The notes below the pieces were generated by a model. The model did no database searches, was not told the DNA's origin, and was given only the letters and a program-made list of their open reading frames with translations. A stretch of DNA of 64,000 bases from Furfurilactobacillus siliginis (GTDB lineage Bacteria > Bacillota > Bacilli > Lactobacillales > Lactobacillaceae), in NCBI RefSeq assembly GCF_001437435.1, contig NZ_JQCB01000002.1:113247-177246 (forward strand), given 5' to 3'. This document shows positions 19,616 to 28,929 of the stretch, piece by piece (positions within the stretch are counted from its first letter, which is position 1; every line of letters starts with the position of its first letter). Position numbers and translations under genes: made by a program.

Positions 19616-19620
19616 ATAGA

Positions 19621-21885
19621 TTAGTGGGCTGCTGAAGAACTGCTAGCAGCTGGGGTACTTGTTGAAGATTGTGTGCCGGTGTTTCCACCATTACCAGCGC
19701 CTTGACTGGCACCAGTTTCAGACAGACGTCCAGCTGATTGACTTTCGCTAGAAGCACTTGAAGCACTGCTACTATTTTGGCTGGAGAATGATGAGAAGGA
19801 GACACTCGATGAAGATGAGCCAGAAGGGCTACTTTGATCTTTATCGTTTAAATATTTCCGCCAGTTAGAACCGCTGATAACCAATTCGTCGATGCCATTA
19901 TGCTTAATAGATTCAACGTTACTTGGCTTTTCCCAATCGTCATTTGACTGCGTCTGAGCCATGTAACTAGCAAGGTACTTGTAGATTGATTCAGCAATAG
20001 AAAGCTGTGCGGTCGTCATGTAATGACCCGGCTCATTTGGCTGATCATAACCAGTCCAGACAGAAATGGCGCTGTGTTGTGTGTATCCAGTGTACCAAGC
20101 ATCCATAACAGCAGTGTGAGGAACCGTAGTGACACTATCAGGATAACCTGATTGACCGGTTTTACCAGCTTGGTGTAAGCCAGGAATGTGCGCGTCAGGG
20201 GCCCAAACATCAGTTGGCACACCCTTGAGCATGTCGGTCAGCATGTACGCGGTGGCAGGACTCATTGACCGGTGAGAAGAAACATCAAACTTGTGTGTTT
20301 CACCATCTTGCGTAACCACTTTTTTAACTAAATGAGGGGTGTGATAAGTTCCACCGTTTGCTAAAGCACCGAAAGCGGCAGATTCTTGCATACTTGAAAC
20401 GTAAACCCCAATCCCGTTTGAGTAAACAAGTGGTTCTTTAAACTTCATCCCATTTTGTGCCATGAATTGGGTTGCACGATTAATACCAACTTCTTGTAAG
20501 GTACGGATGGCAGGAATATTCCGGGATTCAACCAGTGCTTTACGCATTGATAATGTACCTTGATACTTACCATCCCAGTCATTTAACTCAATGTTAGTGC
20601 CTGGATACGTGTACTTGGTATCTTCAAGAGCCTTAAATGTTGGCCATTGGTTATATTCAATCGCAGGACCGTAGTCCATAAACGGCTTGATTGTTGAACC
20701 AGAAGAACGGTCAGTTTGTGTCGCACGGTTTAAACCAAATGCCACATTTTGCTTACGACCACCAATCATTGCAGTGACAGCTCCGGTTTGTGGATCAGTC
20801 ATTGTGACCCCAACCTGTAGCAGTTCACTTGGGAAGTTGACATATTTGTCCGAGTTAACAATGTCGTACAACCGTTGTTGAGCACCCATGTTCAGGTTGG
20901 TGTAGATGCGAATCCCGTCTTTGTAGGGATTAAAGCCTTTTTTCTGAACTTCTTTGATAGTCTGCTGTAGATAAGCATCAACAACCTTGTTATCAGAGCT
21001 CGTGTCGTTAACACTGTGGTTGACTGAGAGTCCAGTGCTAACAGGGGAAGCAATCCCACTGTTCATATCAGCTTTTGAGATTACTTTATTTTCATACATG
21101 GCGCGTAAAACGGTATCGCGTCGTTGCTTTGCATAATTAGGGTGTGCAACTGGATCATAGTAAGTTGGTGATTGGGGCATCCCAGCCAAGACGGCAAACT
21201 GTGCGTAGTTAAGCTTGCTTAGCGGTTTGTTGTAATAATATTTAGATGCCGTGCCCATCCCATAGACACCATTACCCATGTAAACCTTGTTGATATAGAA
21301 TTCAAGAATTTGATCTTTTGAATAGTGTTTTTCAACGTAATAGGCAAGAGCAGCTTCCTGAGATTTACGCTTCAACGTTCGATCTGAAGCAGCGGTAGAA
21401 AACACGGATAGCTTAACTAACTGTTGGGTCAGTGTTGAGCCACCTTGCAACCCTAGTGAACTACCTGTGAAGTTAGCTGCAGCAGCACTCACAATCCGTA
21501 GCGGATCAATACCAAAGTGATGCTTGTAAAAACGCCGGTCTTCAATAGAAACAACGGATTGTTTTAATTCCTTTGGAATTTGGTCAGATTTAACATAGGT
21601 TCTATTTTGAGATCCAAGACTGGAAATGACGTTCCCTTTATCATCAAGGATTTCTGTTGAATTTTGACTCGTTAGCTGTGCCGTCGTTATCTTGGGAGCA
21701 CTGGCCGCATAAACAGCGAAGAGGCCACCGCCGGCTAAGATAATCGCGAAGATAATTCCCAAAGCCCAATAGAGAATTGTACGCCACAAAGGTCGTCTGG
21801 GACCGCCTGTGGTCATTAGCTCGCCGTCATCGTCATGATAGCGACCAATCCGTGAATTCTGGTTGTTATTATTATTGTCAGACAT
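19621..21885 (-). CDS. pbp1A: Class A penicillin-binding protein 1A
   Basis: Bifunctional peptidoglycan synthase of 754 residues. Order: cytoplasmic N-terminus, one transmembrane anchor (about residues 34-58), glycosyltransferase GT51 with EDRRFYKHHFGID (about 112-124) and QGGSTLTQQLVK, then the transpeptidase with SGSTIKPF (catalytic Ser, about residue 396), SRN and AGKTGQSG. The C-terminal 70 residues are a low-complexity Ser/Ala/Gly/Thr tail, common in lactobacilli and probably spanning the wall. It starts 18 bp after recU, the conserved ponA-recU pair, with GGAGAGCAAC as the ribosome site. Confidence 0.95.
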   Translation of the reverse strand: MSDNNNNNQNSRIGRYHDDDGELMTTGGPRRPLWRTILYWALGIIFAIILAGGGLFAVYAASAPKITTAQLTSQNSTEILDDKGNVISSLGSQNRTYVKSDQIPKELKQSVVSIEDRRFYKHHFGIDPLRIVSAAAANFTGSSLGLQGGSTLTQQLVKLSVFSTAASDRTLKRKSQEAALAYYVEKHYSKDQILEFYINKVYMGNGVYGMGTASKYYYNKPLSKLNYAQFAVLAGMPQSPTYYDPVAHPNYAKQRRDTVLRAMYENKVISKADMNSGIASPVSTGLSVNHSVNDTSSDNKVVDAYLQQTIKEVQKKGFNPYKDGIRIYTNLNMGAQQRLYDIVNSDKYVNFPSELLQVGVTMTDPQTGAVTAMIGGRKQNVAFGLNRATQTDRSSGSTIKPFMDYGPAIEYNQWPTFKALEDTKYTYPGTNIELNDWDGKYQGTLSMRKALVESRNIPAIRTLQEVGINRATQFMAQNGMKFKEPLVYSNGIGVYVSSMQESAAFGALANGGTYHTPHLVKKVVTQDGETHKFDVSSHRSMSPATAYMLTDMLKGVPTDVWAPDAHIPGLHQAGKTGQSGYPDSVTTVPHTAVMDAWYTGYTQHSAISVWTGYDQPNEPGHYMTTAQLSIAESIYKYLASYMAQTQSNDDWEKPSNVESIKHNGIDELVISGSNWRKYLNDKDQSSPSGSSSSSVSFSSFSSQNSSSASSASSESQSAGRLSETGASQGAGNGGNTGTQSSTSTPAASSSSAAH

Positions 21886-21903
21886 GTTGCTCTCCTTAAA
21901 CAG

Positions 21904-22515
21904 TTACTTCTGTGCTGCAATCAATTGATCAACAGCATTAAGATAGGGAATCAAAGGATTCATATGATATGGAATCAAAAAGCCAGCGTCTTCAATGACA
22001 TCGCGGGGAATTGATTTACGACCATCATGTGCCTGAGCGTCCCAGTATTCGAATAGCGTTGTTGCAGGTAACAAAAAGGTCTTGCTTTCATTTGTAAAGC
22101 GAATGATGGCAAAGCCAATACCGCCAGCCTTCACACATGCACGAAGATGAATAATCTGGTGCTCATGAAAGTTTTTGAGGGGAAACGATGTTTTGTTTTT
22201 GGTTTCCTTAGCATCGAAATCAATGTAATGACCACGATAGACCCCATTATAATCAGTTGTTGACGGTTGCCTGAAGTAGGCTTCCCGAATTGTTGCAGCA
22301 GACCTTTTAGGGTAATCAACCTTGACGATTTGAATCGGGGTCGGTTTCTTATGAATCACCGCGATATCGTTTGCCAAGTAATATTGGTTACTTTCGTTCA
22401 GCTCAGCTTCTAATGACATACCACGATCACTATAACTAGTGGTCGTGACTGGTTGTTTGTTAGCCGCTTGGTTTGGTCCGTGGTACGCTGCACCGTTGGG
22501 GTAACGGATGTTCAC
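21904..22515 (-). CDS. recU: Holliday junction resolvase RecU (GTG start)
   Basis: Firmicutes Holliday-junction endonuclease acting in recombination and chromosome segregation. The 203-residue product begins NIRYPNGAAYHGP and carries the nuclease core GVYRGHYIDFDAKETKNKT (about residues 92-110; catalytic Asp and Glu-x-Lys) with FPLKNFHEHQI and a conserved C-terminal IPYLNAVD. The start codon is GTG with AAGGAGCG 9 bases upstream. It heads the recU-pbp1A operon, divergent from ypsA across a 219-bp gap. Confidence 0.95.
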   Translation of the reverse strand: MNIRYPNGAAYHGPNQAANKQPVTTTSYSDRGMSLEAELNESNQYYLANDIAVIHKKPTPIQIVKVDYPKRSAATIREAYFRQPSTTDYNGVYRGHYIDFDAKETKNKTSFPLKNFHEHQIIHLRACVKAGGIGFAIIRFTNESKTFLLPATTLFEYWDAQAHDGRKSIPRDVIEDAGFLIPYHMNPLIPYLNAVDQLIAAQK

Positions 22516-22734
22516 TAAAAACCACGCTCCTTTATAATGAACTTATTATATCAGATTTACACGAAGCACCGCGGTTTGCACAGGTTGGTAACATAGTCGT
22601 AACGAAGCTTTAATACTTTAATAATTGCTAAACATCGATGATTTCTGTTATGTAATGTGTTGAATATTACGAGAAGTTGCTGATTTACCGTGACTTATGG
22701 CAGACTATGATTAATTACAGGGAGGTAACAACAC

Positions 22735-23295
22735 ATGAGTCGTTTATGGGTGAGTGGCTATCGCAGTTATGAACTGGGTGTGTTTGGTAATCAAGATCCT
22801 AAGTTGACCATCCTGAAGTATGCATTAAAGGAAGCATTACAAAATCAAATTGAAAATGGTGTTGACTGGATCATCACAGGTGGACAGCTTGGTGTCGAAC
22901 AGTGGGTGATCGATGTCGCCACCGATTTGAAAAAAAGTTATCCGCAAATTCAGGTGGCCATGATGTTACCATTTGCAGAATTTGGTGGTAACTGGAATGA
23001 AAACAATCAAGCACTACTGACATCGTTAAAAACGCAGGTTGATTTTTCAGCGACCGTGTCTGAGCATGCTTATCAATCGCCACAACAATTAAAAAATTAC
23101 CAAGCCTTTATGCTTTCACATACGGATGCAGCACTTTTAGTATATGATTTAGAACATGAGGGTAAGCCGACGTACGATTACCTTGCCATTAAGGCATTTA
23201 TGGACGACCATCCCTATGGTTTAACGCTGATGGATTTCGACTGGCTTCAAGAAAGTGCCAACGAATATGAAGAAAATCATCGTGAGTCGTTTTAA
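22735..23295 (+). CDS. ypsA: YpsA family protein (DUF1273, SLOG fold)
   Basis: A 186-residue cytoplasmic protein of the YpsA/DUF1273 family, related to the DprA/LOG Rossmann-like SLOG fold. N-terminal LWVSGYRSYELGVF and ITGGQLGVEQW (about residues 46-56) are the nucleotide-binding elements typical of the family. Overproduction of homologues in Bacillus and Staphylococcus perturbs cell division, but the ligand is not settled. It has a GGGAGG ribosome site and precedes gpsB by 65 bp, the conserved order. Confidence 0.93.
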   Translation: MSRLWVSGYRSYELGVFGNQDPKLTILKYALKEALQNQIENGVDWIITGGQLGVEQWVIDVATDLKKSYPQIQVAMMLPFAEFGGNWNENNQALLTSLKTQVDFSATVSEHAYQSPQQLKNYQAFMLSHTDAALLVYDLEHEGKPTYDYLAIKAFMDDHPYGLTLMDFDWLQESANEYEENHRESF

Positions 23296-23360
23296 TTTAC
23301 GTCAACTTGCGCTACAATATTTTAAGTCGTGTTTCGACAAATAGATGAGGTGTAACTTTC

Positions 23361-23771
23361 ATGCAAGAAATCAATTTTTCAACGCAGGACATTCTGCAAA
23401 AAGAATTCAAGGAAAAACGGATGGGTTCAGCTTACGACCCAACCGATGTTGATAGCTTCTTGGACTTAGTAATCAAGGACTATGAGACATTTAACCGCGA
23501 AGTTTCCCAGCTGCGTGCTGAAAATGAACAGTTATCTGGTAAAGTAGACGACTTGACGCGTCAAGTAAATGCACGTCAAACCGTTTCCAGCAATCCAGAA
23601 ACGACTAGCCAAGCCAATAACAGTGTCACGAATATGGACATTTTAAAGCGGCTTAGCAATTTGGAACGCCACGTGTTTGGTTCTCAGTTAGATAATGGCA
23701 ACCAAAGTGTGGCACCACAGGGACAATCAGAAGAACTTAACACAAGTTCTGAATCTGGCTGGACCGAATAA
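23361..23771 (+). CDS. gpsB: Cell division protein GpsB
   Basis: DivIVA-related coiled-coil adaptor that coordinates penicillin-binding proteins between septal and lateral wall synthesis. The 136-residue product has the family N-terminal membrane-binding lobe (FSTQDILQKEFKEKRMG, residues about 6-22), the YDPTDVDSFLD motif (25-35), a coiled coil (about 40-72), a Ser/Asn/Gln-rich linker and a short C-terminal helix (about 92-107) used for trimerisation. It lies directly before rnpB. Confidence 0.95.
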   Translation: MQEINFSTQDILQKEFKEKRMGSAYDPTDVDSFLDLVIKDYETFNREVSQLRAENEQLSGKVDDLTRQVNARQTVSSNPETTSQANNSVTNMDILKRLSNLERHVFGSQLDNGNQSVAPQGQSEELNTSSESGWTE

Positions 23772-23782
23772 TTCTTTGTTAA

Positions 23783-24178
23783 CCAATGCAAATTTCGGGT
23801 AATTGGGCGTAACTTATGTTGCGTCAGGAAAGTCCATGCTCGCACAGGCTGTGATGCCTGTAGTGTTCGTGCTCAGTGAAAAAATAAGCTGAGGTACCTC
23901 TTTGAGGTAACGGCGGGAAAAAACGGCTACGGTTTCGGCTATGCCTGAGTATCCCTGAAAAGTGCCACAGTGACGATACCAGTTCGGAAACGGACTGGGT
24001 GGAACGCGGTAAACCCCTCGAGCGGGAAACCCAAACTACGGTAGGGGAGCTTCACATAGGTAACTGAACTGATTGTGGGGGAGGACTTTGTGTCCTGAGA
24101 TAGATGATTACCACGGAGTAAGCTGCGCCTGAGGCTTACGATGTACAAAACATGGCTTACAGAAATTTGCAGCAGGCA
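23783..24178 (+). ncRNA. rnpB: RNase P RNA, class B
   Basis: Catalytic RNA that matures tRNA 5' ends. Conserved segments are directly visible: GGAAAGTCCATGCTCGCAC near 23828, GTAGTGTTCGTGC near 23859, GAGTATCCCTGAAAAGTGCC near 23946, GAACGCGGTAAACCCCTCGA near 24002, AGATAGATGATTACC near 24098, and ACAAAACATGGCTTACAGA near 24145. The 5' segment GCAAATTTC at 23788 pairs with GAAATTTGC at 24162-24170, forming the P1 stem. Its position after gpsB is conserved in lactobacilli. Exact ends are estimated. Confidence 0.97.
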
Positions 24179-24212
24179 GAGACTTCTCACGTGTGAGGGG
24201 TCTCTTTTTTTG
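24179..24212 (+). terminator. Terminator of rnpB
   Basis: GAGACTTCTCAC pairs with GTGTGAGGGGTCTC, followed by seven T residues, immediately after the P1 stem. Confidence 0.88.
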
Positions 24213-24280
24213 GTTGTAAATGGTAAGATGTCACTAATTAACCGTATTGGACAAGAGCTGATACGCACTGAGGAGAAGTT

Positions 24281-25426
24281 ATGCAAACATTTGAGTTAAT
24301 GGCCACTTGTGCCGCCGGTATTGAAGCGTTAGTCGGTCGTGAATTACGTGACCTAGGCTATGAGACACAGGTTGAAAATGGTCGGGTCCGTTTTTCTGGA
24401 ACTGTTAAGGATATTGTTCGAACCAATTTATGGTTGCGTACCGCTGACCGGATTAAAATTATCATTAAGGAATTTCCAGCCGTTACCTTTACGGAATTAT
24501 TTGATGCGACCCGTGCGTTTGCCTGGGACCAGCTGTTACCAATGGATGCAGCCTTTCCGGTTGAAGGACGCTCACGTGACTCACAGTTGCACAGTGTGCC
24601 GGATGCCCAAGCCATCGTGAAAAAAGCGATTGTGGACCAATTAAGCGATGTTTACCATCGGCGGACACGTTTGCCTGAAACCGGCGCGTTATTCCCACTA
24701 GAAGTTGCAATTAATAAAGATCAAGTAATGTTGACATTGGATACAACTGGCGATTCTTTGTTTAAACGTGGCTATCGGGTGGCCAAAGGTTCTGCGCCAT
24801 TGAAGGAAAATATGGCTGCGGCACTGATCTTGTTGACACATTGGAATCCTAAGGACATGCCGTTTGTGGATCCAGTTTGTGGTTCAGGGACATTACCAAT
24901 TGAAGCTGCTCTGATTGCACGCAACATCGCTCCTGGAATGAATCGGCACTTTGTTTGCGAACAATGGGAATGGTTCCCACAAGATATGATTGATGCCGTC
25001 CGCGATGAGGCTGATGATGCAGCTGATTACGACAGCGAATTTGATATTTCTGGGAGTGATATTGACCCAGACATGGTTGCCATTGCCAAAAAGAACGCTC
25101 AGGCCGCTGGATTGAGCCAGGACGTACACTTTACGGAAGGTGATGCAACGACCTTTAAAACAGATAAATTAAATGGGGTTATTGTTGCCAACCCACCTTA
25201 TGGGGAACGGTTGAGTGATGAAGAAAGTGTTCAACGTCTCTATAAAGGAATGGGTCGTGCCTTCAAGCCATTAAAGACTTGGAGTAAGTATATTTTGACC
25301 AGTGATTTAGACTTTGAGACTGTTTATGGTCAGCGCGCAACAAAGAAACGGAAACTCTATAACGGTGCCTTGCGGACAGATTTGTACCAATATTGGGGCA
25401 AGCCTGAATGGCATCACGATAACTAG
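24281..25426 (+). CDS. ypsC: THUMP-domain class I RNA methyltransferase (YpsC, RlmL N-domain type)
   Basis: A 381-residue SAM-dependent methyltransferase, probably forming N2-methylguanosine in 23S rRNA. The N-terminal 160 residues form a THUMP RNA-binding domain (FELMATCAAGIEALVGREL). The C-terminal methyltransferase domain has the SAM motif DPVCGSGTLPIEAALIARN (about residues 197-215), ISGSDIDPDMVAIAKKNA and the catalytic NPPYGERL (about 305-312, N-P-P-Y for exocyclic amine methylation). The start follows GAGGAGAAGTT. It ends 10 bp before the carboxypeptidase start. Confidence 0.92.
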   Translation: MQTFELMATCAAGIEALVGRELRDLGYETQVENGRVRFSGTVKDIVRTNLWLRTADRIKIIIKEFPAVTFTELFDATRAFAWDQLLPMDAAFPVEGRSRDSQLHSVPDAQAIVKKAIVDQLSDVYHRRTRLPETGALFPLEVAINKDQVMLTLDTTGDSLFKRGYRVAKGSAPLKENMAAALILLTHWNPKDMPFVDPVCGSGTLPIEAALIARNIAPGMNRHFVCEQWEWFPQDMIDAVRDEADDAADYDSEFDISGSDIDPDMVAIAKKNAQAAGLSQDVHFTEGDATTFKTDKLNGVIVANPPYGERLSDEESVQRLYKGMGRAFKPLKTWSKYILTSDLDFETVYGQRATKKRKLYNGALRTDLYQYWGKPEWHHDN

Positions 25427-25436
25427 CGAGGGTAAT

Positions 25437-26951
25437 ATGACACAGTCTGCGATGAGTGCTGCGGAACAGGATTTTCGTGCACTGCTTAAAGAAATGGCGT
25501 TATTGGAAAATGCTATTTCGTTATTGGATTGGGACGGGCATACTTACATGCCCAGTGCGGAAGGTACGCAGCGCGCAGAACTAGTTGGCTATTTTAATCA
25601 GCGACATTTTCAACTAGAGACCGGCTCTAAAATGACGGCTTTATTGAACTTGTTTGAAGCTGACGGTTCCTTGTTGACAGTGGATGGGCAGGCAATTTAT
25701 CGTCGCGTTAAACGCAACTATGAGCGTACAGCTAAATTACCGGAAGCCGAATTCGTTGCCTATACCAAATTATTAAGTCAAGCGCAAAATGTGTGGTTAA
25801 GCGCTCGCAAACATCAGCAGTTTGCTGAATTTTTACCTTATTTAAAGCAAATTGTAACAGCCAAAAAGCGTTTTATCAGTTATTGGAAGACTGATGAAGC
25901 AACCGCATATGACGTGCTCTTAGATCAATTTGAGCCTGGGATGACTGTCGCGAAGCTCGATCCGTTATTTTCTGAATTACAAAGTGGAATTGAACGAATC
26001 AATGCCGAAATCGTTCGACCTGGGCAGCAGCCAAATGATCAATTTATGCACCGGTATGTTGATCAAACAACACAGCACCATTTGTCAGAGGCGATTGTTC
26101 AGGAACTTGGCTTTGACTTCACGAAGGGTAGCTTGGATATTTCCATGCATCCATTTACTATCGGCATGAATCGTAACGATGTCCGTATTACAACACGTTA
26201 TGACGATCATGACTTTCAAATGTCATTGTTAGGGTCGATTCACGAGGCGGGCCACGCATTGTATGAGCAAAATGTCGTCGCTAAATGGGATAACACACCG
26301 TTAGCAGGTGGTACTTCCATGGGAATCCATGAAAGCCAATCCTTATTTAACGAGGTTTTTCTAGGCAGAAATCCCGCTTTTTGGCAGCATACTTATCCAA
26401 GGTTCAGAGAATTGACGGGTGAAATCTTCAGTGATATCGATTTAGATACATTTGTTCGAGGCTTCAATGTCACACGACCAAGTTTAATTCGGACAGAGGC
26501 AGATCCACTCACATATCCTTTGCACATTATCATTCGGTATGAACTTGAAAAAGCGATTTTTAACGAAGATCTTGATTTAGATGAACTGCCAATGTTGTGG
26601 GCTAAAAAGTATCAACAGTATCTTGGCATCACACCTGATAATGATGTTGAGGGTGTTTTGCAAGATATTCATTGGGCAGGTGGAGACATGGGCTACTTCC
26701 CAAGCTATGCGCTGGGACATCTGTATGCTGGTCAAATTTTCCATGCAATGCAGGAGGAACTGGATGTTGAGACCTTGTTAGCCAACGGTGACTTTCAACC
26801 ACTGATTGATTGGCGCGTACAACGCATTCATCAATTTGGTGGTAGTAAGGAACCAAACGACCTTATTTTGGCAGCAACTGGGGAACCGTTGTCTGCAAAA
26901 TATTGGTTGGCTTATCAACGTACAGTTTATGAACGCGTTTATCAGTATTAA
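25437..26951 (+). CDS. M32-family metallocarboxypeptidase
   Basis: Zinc carboxypeptidase of the Taq/thermostable M32 family that trims C-terminal residues from peptides in the cytoplasm. The 504-residue protein shows the N-terminal LLDWDGHTYMPSAE and the HEXXH zinc motif SIHEAGHALYEQ (about residues 268-279), the downstream GIHESQSLFNE third-ligand segment (about 300-310), and C-terminal IRYELEKAIFN. The ATG at 25437 follows GCGAGGGTAAT and gives the usual length near 500; an open frame extends 41 codons upstream into the methyltransferase gene and is not used. Confidence 0.93.
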   Translation: MTQSAMSAAEQDFRALLKEMALLENAISLLDWDGHTYMPSAEGTQRAELVGYFNQRHFQLETGSKMTALLNLFEADGSLLTVDGQAIYRRVKRNYERTAKLPEAEFVAYTKLLSQAQNVWLSARKHQQFAEFLPYLKQIVTAKKRFISYWKTDEATAYDVLLDQFEPGMTVAKLDPLFSELQSGIERINAEIVRPGQQPNDQFMHRYVDQTTQHHLSEAIVQELGFDFTKGSLDISMHPFTIGMNRNDVRITTRYDDHDFQMSLLGSIHEAGHALYEQNVVAKWDNTPLAGGTSMGIHESQSLFNEVFLGRNPAFWQHTYPRFRELTGEIFSDIDLDTFVRGFNVTRPSLIRTEADPLTYPLHIIIRYELEKAIFNEDLDLDELPMLWAKKYQQYLGITPDNDVEGVLQDIHWAGGDMGYFPSYALGHLYAGQIFHAMQEELDVETLLANGDFQPLIDWRVQRIHQFGGSKEPNDLILAATGEPLSAKYWLAYQRTVYERVYQY

Positions 26952-26960
26952 AATTGAGGA

Positions 26961-27006
26961 AAAATAGGTTGGCGACAAAAAACACTTTTGTCGCCAACCT
27001 ATTTTT
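26961..27006 (+). terminator. Terminator after the M32 carboxypeptidase
   Basis: Arms AAAATAGGTTGGCGACAAAA and TTTTGTCGCCAACCTATTTT form a 20-bp perfect stem with a 5-6 base loop. Confidence 0.92.
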
Positions 27007-27038
27007 GATTTGTGAGAGTAAACAGCGAAAACGCGGTC

Positions 27039-27133
27039 TCAAGCCTTGAATCGCTGTGCAGAATCTAGCCGCTGTCCGTGGCTAAAGCCACTACCACCGT
27101 CTTTATTCTTGCTCGGATTCAGAACAGGCTTGA
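27039..27133. repeat. Long imperfect intergenic hairpin (95 bp)
   Basis: Outer arms TCAAGCCT (27039-27046) and AGGCTTGA (27126-27133), an inner TGAATC/GATTCA pairing, and a central GTGGCT-AA-AGCCAC hairpin. Contains CGCTGTGCAGA and GCCGCTGTCC fragments that resemble the dispersed element. Lies within the 432-bp gap between two plus-strand genes. Confidence 0.6.
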
Positions 27134-27151
27134 TCTCGCTCTGTTATTAAA

Positions 27152-27297
27152 CGTGGGACAAAAGGCAAGCCGCTGTTCAGATTACGAACTGCCTACCGGA
27201 TTTTAGATCAACTTGTACGGGCGTTCCAGGTCTTGCTCACGACGGTCCATTATTATTTTGATCTAAAACTTAAATTGCTGCCAACTTTTGTGCCACG
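27152..27297. repeat. Dispersed intergenic hairpin element, copy C (146 bp)
   Basis: Reverse-orientation copy. It starts CGTGGGACAAAAGGCAAGCC, contains ACTGCCTACCGGA and GGTCTTGCTCACGAC, and ends CTTTTGTGCCACG, so the ends are an imperfect inverted repeat. A nested TTTTAGATCAA/TTGATCTAAAA pair is present. With the preceding hairpin and terminator it accounts for nearly all of the 26952-27383 gap. Confidence 0.72.
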
Positions 27298-27383
27298 TGC
27301 AGATTGTTTTAATGCTTTAAGCAACTTTTAAGTGTCTGTATGCTAAGCTTGAATGTAATTGGAAAAGGGGTGGCACAAAGACT

Positions 27384-28475
27384 ATGCCAACAAAAATTGC
27401 AATCATTGGTGGTGGAATTGTCGGCAGCACTGCCGCATTTTATTTGCATCAGCAGCCTGGTGTTGAAATCATCATGTTTGATGACGGGACTGGTCAAGCA
27501 ACAAAGGCAGCCGCCGGAATCATTTCACCATGGCTATCAAAACGACGTAACCAGCAATGGTATCGGTTAGCCCGTGACGGGGCTGGTTTATTTCACGAAT
27601 TAGCCATTGATGCGCATTTAACAGGGACAAGTTTCGCACGTACAGGAACGATTATCACCAGAGACGATAGTGACGACTTGGACGCGCTTGAGCAGCTTGC
27701 TTACGAGCGACGTGATAGCGCACCAACGATGGGGGAAATCTATCGTCTAAATGAGGCCTCAATCAAAGCACTCTTGCCATTTGTTCACCACAGCGCGCCA
27801 GGCATCCTGATAACGGGTGGCGCACGTATCGATGGTCAGCTTTTTTGTGCGCAGTTGCAGCAGGCGGCGAACGTCATACCTCGACCTGGCCGCGTTTCAT
27901 TTAACGAAAAAGGCGATCTCGTTGCGAACGGTCAGATAGAAAAATTTGACCTTGTGATTGCAGCGGTTGGTGCGTGGCTCCCGGAATTACTCAATCCGCT
28001 TGGATTAACCACGGCAGTTCGGCCGCAAAAAGGCCAGCTGCTTGAGTTAAAGACGCCGGTTTATCAGACGACTCAGCCACAACCAGTATTGATGCCTGAA
28101 GGTGAGCGCGATTTTATTCCGACAACACCGGGACAACTTATTGTGGGTGCAACCCATGAAAATGACCAGGGCTTTGATTTGACGCCTTCTGTCGAAGTTG
28201 AAAATGACCTGTTAGCATCGGCTAATCGCGTAACGCAGACGTTGACAACGCAGGATATTACTGGGATTCGCGTAGGAACTAGAGCTTACACGCAGGACTT
28301 TGCACCGTTTTTCGGAACGCTGGTCGGTCATGAGTCGATTCTTGTTGCCAGTGGCTTAGGCTCGTCGGGATTAACCACGGGGCCATTGATTGGTCAGCTA
28401 CTGGCGCAAATGGCGATTGGTCAAACCGTGGCTACAGAAAGATATACCAAAGCAACCTCGCAGTACATTAGTTAA
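27384..28475 (+). CDS. FAD-dependent oxidoreductase, DadA/glycine oxidase family
   Basis: A 363-residue flavoprotein of the DAO/DadA family, which oxidises D-amino acids, glycine or related secondary amines. The N-terminus has the FAD Rossmann motif IAIIGGGIVGSTAAFYL (residues about 5-21), followed by TKAAAGIISPW (active-site lid of this family), and the C-terminal GLGSSGLTTGPLIGQLLA contacts the flavin. The substrate cannot be deduced. A GGGGTGG lies about 12 bases before the ATG. It overlaps the convergent RNase H-like gene by 8 bp. Confidence 0.85.
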   Translation: MPTKIAIIGGGIVGSTAAFYLHQQPGVEIIMFDDGTGQATKAAAGIISPWLSKRRNQQWYRLARDGAGLFHELAIDAHLTGTSFARTGTIITRDDSDDLDALEQLAYERRDSAPTMGEIYRLNEASIKALLPFVHHSAPGILITGGARIDGQLFCAQLQQAANVIPRPGRVSFNEKGDLVANGQIEKFDLVIAAVGAWLPELLNPLGLTTAVRPQKGQLLELKTPVYQTTQPQPVLMPEGERDFIPTTPGQLIVGATHENDQGFDLTPSVEVENDLLASANRVTQTLTTQDITGIRVGTRAYTQDFAPFFGTLVGHESILVASGLGSSGLTTGPLIGQLLAQMAIGQTVATERYTKATSQYIS

Positions 28476-28872
28476 TACTGTGCAGCGCTTGTAAAGCCAG
28501 TTGATGTGCACCATGGTTATCACGCTCAGGGATCCATTGCGTAATGACCAATTGAAAATGGTCTTGAAGGGCTAATAGCTCTGTCGTGAGCTCCGGGTAG
28601 TGCTTCATACTTCCTTTACCAACAGCATCTGCGACCAGACGACTATCGGTAAAAAACATGACGGTTGTATCAGTGTTAGTCATTTTAGCCACGGCGGAAA
28701 ATCCCGCAATAGCTGCCAAAAATTCAGCTTGGTGATTATCTGGTGCTGGCACGATTTGCTTCATTTGATGCTGAGTTCCATTTTCAATAATTAGAATGCC
28801 GGCGCCGCTTTGGCTATCGGCAGTTGGGTGCTGTGCATTACTGGCAGCATCTACATAAAGTTTGATAATCAT
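28468..28872 (-). CDS. RNase H-like protein (ribonuclease HI family)
   Basis: A 134-residue protein with the RNase H fold. The N-terminus MIIKLYVDAASN carries the first catalytic Asp, QAEFLAAIAGF the Glu, FFTDSRLVADAV the second Asp, and the C-terminal ERDNHGAHQLALQAL the last acidic/His region. It resembles the short YpdQ/YpeP type rather than classical RnhA, so cleavage of RNA-DNA hybrids is likely but not certain. The ATG at 28872 follows AAGGGGAAAC; the longer frame to 28941 overlaps the divergent EbsA-like start and is unlikely. Confidence 0.78.
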   Translation of the reverse strand: MIIKLYVDAASNAQHPTADSQSGAGILIIENGTQHQMKQIVPAPDNHQAEFLAAIAGFSAVAKMTNTDTTVMFFTDSRLVADAVGKGSMKHYPELTTELLALQDHFQLVITQWIPERDNHGAHQLALQALHSIN

Positions 28873-28929
28873 GTTTCCCCTTAAATTTGGTAAAATAGAA
28901 GTTAGCGAAGAAAGGAAGTCTGCAAACGA

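Noticed and set aside
23939-24286. 115-codon open frame inside rnpB on the minus strand
   Set aside because: The sequence is explained by conserved RNase P RNA segments.
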